Below, one piece after another: positions 45,280 to 52,430 of a DNA stretch of 64,000 nt (its first letter is position 1; each line of letters begins with the position of its first letter). Source of the DNA: Clostridiales bacterium oral taxon 876 str. F0540. Lineage in GTDB: Bacteria > Bacillota > Clostridia > Clostridiales > Clostridiaceae. The notes under the pieces were generated by a model. The model made no database searches, was not told the origin of the DNA, and saw only the letters and a program-made list of their open reading frames with translations. The translations under genes were made by a program, and so were the position numbers. The DNA is taken from assembly GCA_000466585.1 (NCBI GenBank), contig KE993502.1, positions 78,692 to 142,691 on the forward strand. Reading direction: 5' to 3'.

Positions 45280-46221
45280 TTAACCTTTCTTGATTTGTCT
45301 ATATTCAACTGGCTTAGTAATCTTTATTACAGCTGATAAAGCTACAAAGATAACTAAGGCACATATTGCAAGAATTGCTTTACCTATGGCTGTGAACATC
45401 AAGGTATTATACCAAGACTTATTTAGAAAATACATAAGTGGTATATTACCTACAAGAAGTATAGTCATTGTTATAAATTCCTTCATAGGCTCATATAAAA
45501 GGTAATCCATTTCTGCACTAACAATACGCATATCTGAAAGCTTTGAAACGATTGGTATTAATGTAGTTTTTAAGTTTTTATCCTCTTGACAGGAACTAAC
45601 TGCATCTACCCATTCTTTAAAAACATCATTATCTATTTTTGATTTTAGATTTTCTAATGCCATTTTTATATTTGAATTTATAAGCTTTGTCTGCATTAGA
45701 AAACTTTTAAACACATCAGCTACAGGAGGATTGATATAAGTAATATTTTCATCAACTGCTGTAATAATGCTCTCACTTCTGATATATGAAGTAGTAATTA
45801 CTGATAGTGCTGTTTCAAGCTCTGCATTCAACTGTTTCTTATAAAATGTGGCTGTAAATTTAACATACCAAAAGGGAAGTAATGAAAATCCACCAGCAAG
45901 TACAGGTACTAAAAAGATGTTATTTAGTGAAATTGCAATCATAACTCCTAGTACAAATAATGCAAAAGCCCATATACAAAGACTTGAAAATTTATCACTC
46001 TTATTAGTTGCTTCTAAAATATCCTTTGTCTCTTGTATTAAAAGCTTTAATCCCCTAGTCTTTTTGTTCTTTATTACTTCATTGACTTTTGATTTTAACG
46101 TACTTTTCTTATTTTTAAACGGCTTAGCAACAGCTTCTGAAAACTCAAAGGGATCTAAAGAAAGAAGTATAAAGCTTCCTGCTATCAGTCCAAAAAATGC
46201 AATAATATTAAGTAGTCCCAC
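45280..46221 (-). CDS. TadB-like pilus assembly inner-membrane protein
   Basis: 313 residues with helices near residues 5-20, 85-120 and 255-300, and a T2SS-F-like central part (ELETALSVITTSYIRSESII; KEWVDAVSSCQEDKNL). GTG start overlapping the TadA stop by one base (TAGTG). Gene order TadA-TadB-TadC is that of tad/flp loci. Confidence 0.78.
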   Translation of the reverse strand: MGLLNIIAFFGLIAGSFILLSLDPFEFSEAVAKPFKNKKSTLKSKVNEVIKNKKTRGLKLLIQETKDILEATNKSDKFSSLCIWAFALFVLGVMIAISLNNIFLVPVLAGGFSLLPFWYVKFTATFYKKQLNAELETALSVITTSYIRSESIITAVDENITYINPPVADVFKSFLMQTKLINSNIKMALENLKSKIDNDVFKEWVDAVSSCQEDKNLKTTLIPIVSKLSDMRIVSAEMDYLLYEPMKEFITMTILLVGNIPLMYFLNKSWYNTLMFTAIGKAILAICALVIFVALSAVIKITKPVEYRQIKKG

Positions 46222-47567
46222 TATGCTTCACCTGCCTTTAGTAAATTTTCAAGCATAGTAAATGGCATACCATTTTCAAGAAGCCTCTTTTGCAAACTCT
46301 TTGATATGTTATTTACTTTCTCATACTCTCCTATAATCTTAAGCTTTCCATCTACTATTTCATTTTCTTTGATGTTATACCGGAAAAGAGTGTGAATTTG
46401 CCTTTTACCATCTGGCAAGATTTCACACTCTGTAATCTCCATTACTTTTCTTGTATTATCTTCAAGCTTTTTAGTAAAGAGTACTATGGGAAAAGCTTCT
46501 GTAACTAAATTATAAAGAGTATCATCATTAATATCATATTTCATCTTGCAAAGTGTAACCATACGAAAATATGTGGCTTCACAGGAATTTGCATGAGTTG
46601 TAGTTATAACCGCATGGCCAGTTCTTGCTGCTTCCTGAGCTGAAAATGATTCTTCTCCTTTCATCTCTGCTACACATATATAATCTGGATTTGCTGTTAA
46701 AGCACTTTCAAGTAGCTTTTCTTGGTCTATATTCTGTCTTTTATCTTCACTATATCTTGTAACTGTATGCACCACATTATTTATGACGTTGCCTTTTTCA
46801 TCTAGCTTTACAAGGTCAAATTCTCTTGTACCATTTTCTATAGTAAAGATACGCTTATCATCTGGAATGGTTGATAAAAGATAGCTCATCAAAGTTGTTT
46901 TACCTGAAGATGTTGCTCCTGTTGCACACATACTCAATCCATATCGTAAAGAAACACTTAGGAAATCAAGCATATTCTCTGTTGCAGTTTCATTTTTAAT
47001 AAAATCTTCCCTATCAAGCTTTTGAGGATTTACAATACGAATTGAAGCTGCAATACCTTTATCCTGATCTACTACTCCATTTCCAAAGACAGTTATTCTT
47101 ATTTTATTTGATAAATGTCCCCTTACAACTGGCTTAGAATTATCAAGTATCATACCTGACTTGTGAAGAAGCCTTCTTATAACATCTAAAGCATGTTCTG
47201 GAGAATTAAACTTTTCTTTTGTAGGGAGTATTTGTCCATTTGAATAAGTAATCTTAATATCTTTCCATTGGTTTATATTGACTTCTTCCACATCATTTCT
47301 AAAAAGATACTTAGTTATAAAAGAGAACTCTGCCATCTCTGAGTACAGCTTTTCAACCAGCTCTTCAAAACTTAAATCTTTAACCCCTAGCGAATAATCT
47401 AATAGATACTTAGTTATATAGGATTTAATCTGCTCCTTTTGCTCTTCTGGATTATCAGATATTAAAGTTGAGTATTTATTCGAAATATACTCCTGTACTT
47501 CTTGAAGTATCTCTGAAAACTCCTTTATAACCTTACTAGAGTTAAAAAACAAGTCTGCATTATTCAT
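46221..47567 (-). CDS. TadA/CpaF/VirB11-like secretion ATPase
   Basis: 448 residues. The N-terminal part contains EEVNINQWKDIKITY. The RecA fold follows, with Walker A GATSSGKTTLMSYLL, Asp box (IFTIENGTREF), Walker B (YICVAEMKGEES) and the His box ARTGHAVITTTHAN. This is the CpaF/TadA subfamily that drives Flp pili. It could also act as VirB11 for the conjugation system. The start overlaps the upstream gene by 4 bp (ATGA). Confidence 0.92.
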   Translation of the reverse strand: MNNADLFFNSSKVIKEFSEILQEVQEYISNKYSTLISDNPEEQKEQIKSYITKYLLDYSLGVKDLSFEELVEKLYSEMAEFSFITKYLFRNDVEEVNINQWKDIKITYSNGQILPTKEKFNSPEHALDVIRRLLHKSGMILDNSKPVVRGHLSNKIRITVFGNGVVDQDKGIAASIRIVNPQKLDREDFIKNETATENMLDFLSVSLRYGLSMCATGATSSGKTTLMSYLLSTIPDDKRIFTIENGTREFDLVKLDEKGNVINNVVHTVTRYSEDKRQNIDQEKLLESALTANPDYICVAEMKGEESFSAQEAARTGHAVITTTHANSCEATYFRMVTLCKMKYDINDDTLYNLVTEAFPIVLFTKKLEDNTRKVMEITECEILPDGKRQIHTLFRYNIKENEIVDGKLKIIGEYEKVNNISKSLQKRLLENGMPFTMLENLLKAGEA

Positions 47568-48373
47568 CTGTTCTTCCCTCCTTTAAACCATGAGAAAGCC
47601 TTACTTTTCTCTTTCTGTGCTTCCTCTAATTTTTCATCTAAGACTAAGGCAATTAACTCTCTTAAGCTCTTATCGTATTCTTCTTTTTCTTTACTCTTTA
47701 AATTATTTAAAAGCTCTCCACATAAAAATTGCTCTGTAATTTCTTCTACATGAAGAAGTTCATGTTTTACCCCATGATACTTTTCTTTTATCTGCTCTTT
47801 AGGCTCATTGTCTTTAACATTTGATAAAGCCTTAATATGCTTTTCTACATTAAACCTTCTATCAGCAAGTAATGGCAAATAGGAATCAAAATAAGATACT
47901 GATTTTAAATTCACACTTTTAAGTCTTATAACTTTATCTGCCATTTCAAGTGCTGTAGTAGATAAAATATCTGATGTAAAATTGCTAGAACAATCAACTA
48001 TAACATAATCAGCAAGATGCCTTAAAAGTATAAGTAAATCCATTGCTCTTTCCTTGGAAAATTCAGCATAGGTAAATACATTTTCTCCCTGAGCATATCC
48101 AAGAAAACTTAAATACTCATTTTTCCCTAAAATAATGCACTCAGATAAAATGTCTGCCTGAGTTATACTGGGTGCTGAAAGTAATCTGCCTAAAGATTTA
48201 TTTTCTAAATCCATATGAGGTAATATAGTTACAGTAGTAGGACATAGTACATCACAAAATACAACAATTACATTTTTCTCTCTTTCTGAAAGCTCTTTTG
48301 CAATTTTAATACTTGCAGTTGTCTTACCGGACGAGGGATTACCCCATACGGCAAGTATTTGATTTTCGTTCAT
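47564..48373 (-). CDS. TadZ/ParA-like ATPase
   Basis: 269 residues with P-loop VWGNPSSGKTTASIKIAKEL close to the N-terminus and YVIVDCSSNF as Walker B. A charged C-terminus follows (EEAQKEKSKAFSWFKGG). It sits between CpaB-like and TadA-like genes, the place of tadZ/cpaE in tad loci, so it probably positions the pilus machine. AGGAGGAAAAACTTT precedes the ATG. Confidence 0.75.
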   Translation of the reverse strand: MNENQILAVWGNPSSGKTTASIKIAKELSEREKNVIVVFCDVLCPTTVTILPHMDLENKSLGRLLSAPSITQADILSECIILGKNEYLSFLGYAQGENVFTYAEFSKERAMDLLILLRHLADYVIVDCSSNFTSDILSTTALEMADKVIRLKSVNLKSVSYFDSYLPLLADRRFNVEKHIKALSNVKDNEPKEQIKEKYHGVKHELLHVEEITEQFLCGELLNNLKSKEKEEYDKSLRELIALVLDEKLEEAQKEKSKAFSWFKGGKNR

Positions 48374-48398
48374 AAAGTTTTTCCTCCTTGGACATTAA

Positions 48399-49175
48399 CT
48401 ATGGCTGCTGCACAGTGTTTGCCTGATTAACTGCAGAGCTGTCTCCACTTGTCTCTTTTAAAACCTTATCCTGCACATCTGAAAACTTTTGTGCATTTGT
48501 TTCGCTGCCACGATAAACAAGACTTAAATGAATTTTACTTTTTGTTTCTAGCTCTGCTAATAATTTAGCTTGAGTTCTATCTACTAAAAGTGTTACTGCT
48601 GAAGGAAGCTCTTGTTCATCATCACTACTTTTCTTTACGTCATCTTGTCTATCTGCTCCCTTACTTGTTGTAACTGCAAGCACCTTAACATATTGAAGTT
48701 CTTTAGGAACTAAGGTTTGTCTTTGATCTCCATAGTCAGAAGCAATTATAGAAACTATATCACCATTTTGAAGTTTTCCTGAAAGCCCAGCAGCAAAGCT
48801 TTTAATTGTAATAGATATTGCCTGTTTATTGCCATCAAGTCCATAAAGGTACTTATTTTCTGGAGTAGGACTTTCTGAAACCTTTGTATTAAGTACATAA
48901 TCTCCCTTAAATAAGTCTGCCGTTGCATATTTACCGACTACATTTTCCTTATTCTTAAGCACTTCTTTAGGTAAGTTGTAACCGCCTACTTCTGCAATCT
49001 GTACTTTATCTGATGTAATTTCTTCTCCTTTAGCTACATCTTTAGTAATTCTAACCACCTTAGTTTTTGCCTGTAGTGCATTATTGAAAAGAGGTGTAAT
49101 TCCAAAACTAATAATTAATGATAGTGTAATAGCTGAAATTCCTACTACAGTTCTGTTTTTAAATAAATTTTTCAT
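48399..49175 (-). CDS. CpaB/RcpC-like SAF-domain pilus assembly protein
   Basis: 258 residues: one N-terminal helix, then a SAF domain (VVRITKDVAKGEEITSDKVQ; KGDYVLNTKVS) and an RcpC/CpaB region (ISITIKSFAAGLSGKLQNGD; VTLLVDRTQAKLLAELE). CpaB is a standard tad-locus component outside the membrane. AGGAGGATTTTAGG precedes the ATG. Confidence 0.85.
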   Translation of the reverse strand: MKNLFKNRTVVGISAITLSLIISFGITPLFNNALQAKTKVVRITKDVAKGEEITSDKVQIAEVGGYNLPKEVLKNKENVVGKYATADLFKGDYVLNTKVSESPTPENKYLYGLDGNKQAISITIKSFAAGLSGKLQNGDIVSIIASDYGDQRQTLVPKELQYVKVLAVTTSKGADRQDDVKKSSDDEQELPSAVTLLVDRTQAKLLAELETKSKIHLSLVYRGSETNAQKFSDVQDKVLKETSGDSSAVNQANTVQQP

Positions 49176-49176
49176 C

Positions 49177-49671
49177 CTAAAATCCTCCTAAAATTAAGTA
49201 TGATAAAAAGCATCCTATCGAGAGATAAGGTGCTAACGGAAACGATATATTTTTATCTTTGTTTTTTACTTTGTAGACTATAGCATTAAGACATAGAGCC
49301 AATAAAAGTCCTATGATACTAGCAATAAAACCTCCTTTGATACCCAATAAAAATCCGCTTGCAGCCATAAACTTAACATCCCCACCTCCTATTCCTCCAC
49401 CCTTTAATAAAGCTGTTATGAAGAAAGGTAATGGTACAATTAAAAATCCCAGCATTGAATTTGTTAAATTTATTTTTATTAAGCTAACTATTAAAATTAA
49501 TACATGAACTCTATCTGGAATAGTCTTTGTCTTTATATCTATATAGCTTGCATACATCAAAATTAGAGTATAAAAAAAGCCTTTAATGATTAAATTTATA
49601 TCATCAAAGGCTGTAAGTAGAGAAGCTACTACTAATATAATCAATAATAAACTTATAAGTTTTGTCCTCAT
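49177..49671 (-). CDS. Type IV prepilin peptidase (A24, minimal TadV/CpaA type)
   Basis: 164 residues, polytopic. The two catalytic aspartates are seen in YASYIDIKTKTIPD and in GGGIGGGDVKF (GxGD motif). There is no N-terminal methyltransferase domain, as expected for TadV/CpaA. It should process the pilin-like proteins of this element (candidates at 43428, 43973 and 51805). Confidence 0.9.
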   Translation of the reverse strand: MRTKLISLLLIILVVASLLTAFDDINLIIKGFFYTLILMYASYIDIKTKTIPDRVHVLILIVSLIKINLTNSMLGFLIVPLPFFITALLKGGGIGGGDVKFMAASGFLLGIKGGFIASIIGLLLALCLNAIVYKVKNKDKNISFPLAPYLSIGCFLSYLILGGF

Positions 49672-49675
49672 ATTT

Positions 49676-49999
49676 TTAATTCCATTCGTCTAAATACTTG
49701 TATCTGTACTTCTTTTGGGATTTTCCAAACTTCACCATAAAGTTCAGTTGATCCAAAACAGAAATATTAGATTTATCCTTAGTCAGCATCATTACAGAGC
49801 CTGCAATTGCCGATAAAATAAAAACTACACAAAATGAAATACTCCTAGTAACAAAATATGCAGCTACATCAATTACTCCTGCAACTACAGTAGAAACAAT
49901 AGCCTGGAAGAGTTCTTCTTTTCCAAAGCCATCAAAGATTTCTGTCTTTGTTTTTAATCCTAAAGGAATGTATAATGTTTCTTTTTCATAATTATCCAA
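49676..49999 (-). CDS. PrgI/VirB3-like small membrane protein
   Basis: 107 residues with LYIPLGLKTKTEIFDGF before two adjacent membrane helices and a basic end (KSQKKYRYKYLDEW). This is the layout of PrgI/VirB3-like transfer proteins. Start is TTG at 49999 with AGGAGG 7 bases upstream. It begins just downstream of the terminator that follows the toxin gene. Confidence 0.65.
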   Translation of the reverse strand: MDNYEKETLYIPLGLKTKTEIFDGFGKEELFQAIVSTVVAGVIDVAAYFVTRSISFCVVFILSAIAGSVMMLTKDKSNISVLDQLNFMVKFGKSQKKYRYKYLDEWN

Positions 50000-50025
50000 G
50001 GTTATACCTCCTAGCTTTAGATAAT

Positions 50026-50054
50026 AAAAAAACACCTAGCTTAAGCCAAGTGTT
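50026..50054 (-). terminator. Strong intrinsic terminator after the toxin gene
   Basis: On the minus strand AACACTTGGC (50054-50045), loop TTAA, GCTAGGTGTT (50040-50031) forms a 10-bp stem with two G-U pairs, followed by TTTTTTT. It starts 3 bp after parE and ends the toxin-antitoxin transcript inside the transfer operon. Confidence 0.8.
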
Positions 50055-50056
50055 AT

Positions 50057-50377
50057 CTAATTATCATTTTTCTGGTCTTGAAGTAGTGCAATATAATCTC
50101 TCTTTCCATGTAAAATACGCTGAATTGAGACTGTATTATCTTCATAAATATAAAATATAAGATGTTGACCACAAATAACATATCTATATTTGCTCTTTAA
50201 TCTTATCTTGTACATTAACATTGTGCCCACCTCTGGAAACTCTGCTAAGCTTTCAATTTTTCCTATAATTTCGTTCACTACTTTTGTGGCAGCATCTATA
50301 TTATCTTCTGCTATATAGCTTTTTATTTCCTGTAAATCTGAAGTTGCCACAGGGTTTATTCTTATTTTTGCACTCAT
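50057..50377 (-). CDS. RelE/ParE family toxin
   Basis: 106 residues with the ParE layout: INPVATSDLQEIKSYIAED, helix, EFPEVGTML, KSKYRYVICGQHLIFYIYEDN and RILHGKRDY at the end. ParE toxins poison gyrase, RelE toxins cleave mRNA; this one looks nearer ParE. It starts one base after the antitoxin stop. Confidence 0.88.
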   Translation of the reverse strand: MSAKIRINPVATSDLQEIKSYIAEDNIDAATKVVNEIIGKIESLAEFPEVGTMLMYKIRLKSKYRYVICGQHLIFYIYEDNTVSIQRILHGKRDYIALLQDQKNDN

Positions 50378-50378
50378 C

Positions 50379-50627
50379 TTAAACTCCTAAGCTGCGTTTT
50401 AAATCATCTAATGTTTGCCACTCGTCTCCTATTTTAATGGCTTCTTCAGCTTCATTTAATTTTGATAATAGCTTTAAAATAGTTTGTTGTTTTTCATACT
50501 CTTCTATATCAACAAGCACATACTTACCTCTGCCATTTTTAGTTAAGAAAACAGGCTCACCATTTTGACAATCTCTTAAAACCTCATTATAGTTTCTTAA
50601 ATCTGATATAGGCTTTATATTCGGCAT
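50379..50627 (-). CDS. Phd/YefM family antitoxin
   Basis: 82 residues. IKPISDLRNYNEVLRDC and EPVFLTKNGRGKYVLVDIEEYE are the Phd/YefM DNA-binding dimer motifs; the C-terminal helices bind the toxin. AATTGGAGGTGAAGGT precedes the ATG. It is likely autoregulated from the promoter at 50656-50684. Confidence 0.9.
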   Translation of the reverse strand: MPNIKPISDLRNYNEVLRDCQNGEPVFLTKNGRGKYVLVDIEEYEKQQTILKLLSKLNEAEEAIKIGDEWQTLDDLKRSLGV

Positions 50628-50655
50628 ACCTTCACCTCCAATTAGTGATGATATT

Positions 50656-50684
50656 ATTGTATGCTAATTTTACTTAAAATACAA
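50656..50684 (-). promoter_or_regulatory. Promoter of the toxin-antitoxin pair
   Basis: On the minus strand TTGTAT (50684-50679) and TACAAT (50661-50656) are 17 bp apart, 29 bp before the antitoxin ATG. With the terminator at 50026-50054 it makes the pair a self-contained transcription unit within the transfer operon. Confidence 0.5.
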
Positions 50685-50695
50685 CATCAAATTCA

Positions 50696-50905
50696 TCAAC
50701 TATAGTAACCTAGTACCAAATCTTTTAACTGCCATATACTTTCTGCTAATATATAAAAAATAACAGTGTTTTTAGCTCTTTTCTTAAACATCGCACTTTC
50801 TTCCTCAGAAGCTCCCATACGGATAAAGCAATAAATTAATCTAAATGCTGCACCTACTCTAATAAGTATTACAAAAGCATCTGCCATTTCTTTTACTAAA
50901 TCCAT
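50696..50905 (-). CDS. Small membrane protein of the transfer region
   Basis: 69 residues with two hydrophobic segments (FVILIRVGAAFRLIYCFIR; NTVIFYILAESIWQL) around a charged loop. ATG overlaps the VirB6-like stop by one base. An AAAGGAGCTT site lies upstream. It may be a small type IV secretion subunit; family not recognised. Confidence 0.6.
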   Translation of the reverse strand: MDLVKEMADAFVILIRVGAAFRLIYCFIRMGASEEESAMFKKRAKNTVIFYILAESIWQLKDLVLGYYS

Positions 50906-51738
50906 TATTTAAAAGCTCCTTTCGCAATCTGGACTAAGCGTACAGATTGATAAATAGTACCTGAAACTCCAGAGCCTTGTCCGCCTGATACAATAATAAA
51001 TTCCTGTAGAAATTTTGGTGTCTTAATTGCAAGCATAAGTGAAGCTACTCCCCAAAATACATGGGTGTTGAGCATGAGTGCAACTCCAAGCTTTGCTAAA
51101 ACGATCTGAATTAATACTGCTAAAGTTGATTGAAAGAATTTTTGAATATATGTTCTAAATACTCCCTTGTCCGTATCTAACAATCCTACACAAGCGACTG
51201 GCAGCCCTACACGAAGAATTAATATTTCCATTCCTCTCATCAAAAATTGAAGATATAGAAGAAAGAAACATATAAAAAATATAAGGGATATTATAGCAGT
51301 AAACAGTCCTGCACTTGATATTCCTGTAATTATTGCTGTAAAATCTGTTCCCATTCCATTACTTACTGCATTTATAAGCTTTGCTGTTAAATCTTCAATT
51401 ATTGTAGCAAGCCAAGAATACATGGTTGGAAAAGATACTGCTATGGCAAGTGCTCTAAAAAAGCCTGTTAATAGCAATAACGGGTCAGAATCTGCATCTC
51501 CATCTGTCCATAGGATATATTGCTCAAAACCTTTCTTTAAAAACTTTAGTACTATAAGAGAAATTCCAAGATTGAAGAATATATTAAATACTTCTGTAAG
51601 CCCATTTGTGCCAAGCATTGTATCCATATATCTTTCTGCATTTAAAGCTATAGGAATAAGATCTTTCATTAATGAGTTTGCATATGTTAGGCATTCAGTT
51701 AATATTGCAGCAATTAATAGCACTAGTATATATTCCAA
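50905..51738 (-). CDS. TrbL/VirB6-like conjugation membrane protein
   Basis: 277 residues with six or more long hydrophobic segments (LTYANSLMKDLIPIAL; LISLIFFICFFLLYLQFLM) and RGMEILILRVGLPVACVGLL. The layout is that of TrbL/VirB6 polytopic channel proteins. TTG start with GGAGGTGG. It belongs to the mating-pair channel with VirB4 and VirD4. Confidence 0.8.
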   Translation of the reverse strand: MEYILVLLIAAILTECLTYANSLMKDLIPIALNAERYMDTMLGTNGLTEVFNIFFNLGISLIVLKFLKKGFEQYILWTDGDADSDPLLLLTGFFRALAIAVSFPTMYSWLATIIEDLTAKLINAVSNGMGTDFTAIITGISSAGLFTAIISLIFFICFFLLYLQFLMRGMEILILRVGLPVACVGLLDTDKGVFRTYIQKFFQSTLAVLIQIVLAKLGVALMLNTHVFWGVASLMLAIKTPKFLQEFIIVSGGQGSGVSGTIYQSVRLVQIAKGAFK

Positions 51739-51754
51739 ATAACCACCTCCAAAG

Positions 51755-51794
51755 TTTAATGGACCTACAGAATTAATACTGCAAGTCCATTAAA
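51755..51794. repeat. 10-bp inverted repeat before the VirB6-like gene
   Basis: TTTAATGGAC (51755-51764) and GTCCATTAAA (51785-51794) are perfect complements with a 20-base loop. It lies between the DUF6133-type gene and the VirB6-like Shine-Dalgarno and has no T-run. It could be an mRNA processing or stabilising structure that sets pilin-like versus channel expression. Confidence 0.5.
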
Positions 51795-51804
51795 TAGACT
51801 TTAT

Positions 51805-52035
51805 TTATCCTTTAAAATCAAACATATTTTTAATCTTTTCTGTTAGGGTTGGAAGAATTGTATCCTGGAACAGCAAGTAAAGTCCTGCAAGAATTAATGC
51901 TCCAATTACAACTGATATTAAAATTTTAACTGCTGTATCAACAAAGCTCTCACCGCTTTTGCTTGTGAGAGCTTCTTTTACCTTACTTACTATATTCATC
52001 GTTTTAACTTGAGTTTTTATTATTATGTTTTTCAT
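51805..52035 (-). CDS. DUF6133-type small protein, candidate Flp-like major pilin
   Basis: 76 residues. A basic N-terminus and SKSGESFVDTAVKILISVV are followed by one hydrophobic helix ending FQDTILPTL and a short polar tail. Size, Lys-Ser-Gly site and helix match class IVb (Flp) prepilins. The GExxxDTxV motif is shared with the DUF4320 pseudopilin at 43973. GGAGG lies 10 bases before the ATG. DUF6133 is a family name from memory; the pilin role is inferred. Confidence 0.65.
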   Translation of the reverse strand: MKNIIIKTQVKTMNIVSKVKEALTSKSGESFVDTAVKILISVVIGALILAGLYLLFQDTILPTLTEKIKNMFDFKG

Positions 52036-52076
52036 CTTTTATATGCCTCCAATTTATATTTTAGTAATCTCTTTAA

Positions 52077-52430
52077 CTATTTGTAATATCCAATTAATAC
52101 ACTTAATGTAGCTGACCCCAAAACTGCTCCTATGCATGAAACAATAGCAACTATTATTCTATTGTTCCATTTTTTTTGATCCATTTCATCTGCTGCGCTT
52201 CTCCTAATAAAAAAATAAATTATTAGAAGTCCTGCAACAACAGGTGCAAGCACCATAAGCCAAGTTGTTGCATCACCTATAAGCTTTTCTGTTCCTTTTA
52301 CAATTTGACTGCTTTTAATGTCTCCTGAAGCATAAGCTGGTGTAGATAACATTGCTAATGTATATGTGGATACTGCTGTTAACCATAGTTTATTCTTTAC
52401 TTTTTTAAAGAATTTCTTAATCTTCGTCAT
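52077..52430 (-). CDS. TrbC/VirB2-like transfer pilin candidate
   Basis: 117 residues: basic start MTKIKKFFKKVKNKLWL, signal peptide to AYASGD, then two helices (WLMVLAPVVAGLLIIYFFI; IIVAIVSCIGAVLGSATL) around a charged turn. This is the VirB2/TrbC layout. ATG at 52430 has AAAGGAGA upstream and overlaps the VirD4 gene end by 14 bp. In this element it would be the conjugative-channel pilin. Confidence 0.7.
   Translation of the reverse strand: MTKIKKFFKKVKNKLWLTAVSTYTLAMLSTPAYASGDIKSSQIVKGTEKLIGDATTWLMVLAPVVAGLLIIYFFIRRSAADEMDQKKWNNRIIVAIVSCIGAVLGSATLSVLIGYYK

Noticed and set aside
45848..46258. 136-residue plus-strand frame
   Set aside because: It is antisense to the TadB-like gene and bridges the TadA/TadB junction; no Shine-Dalgarno is present.
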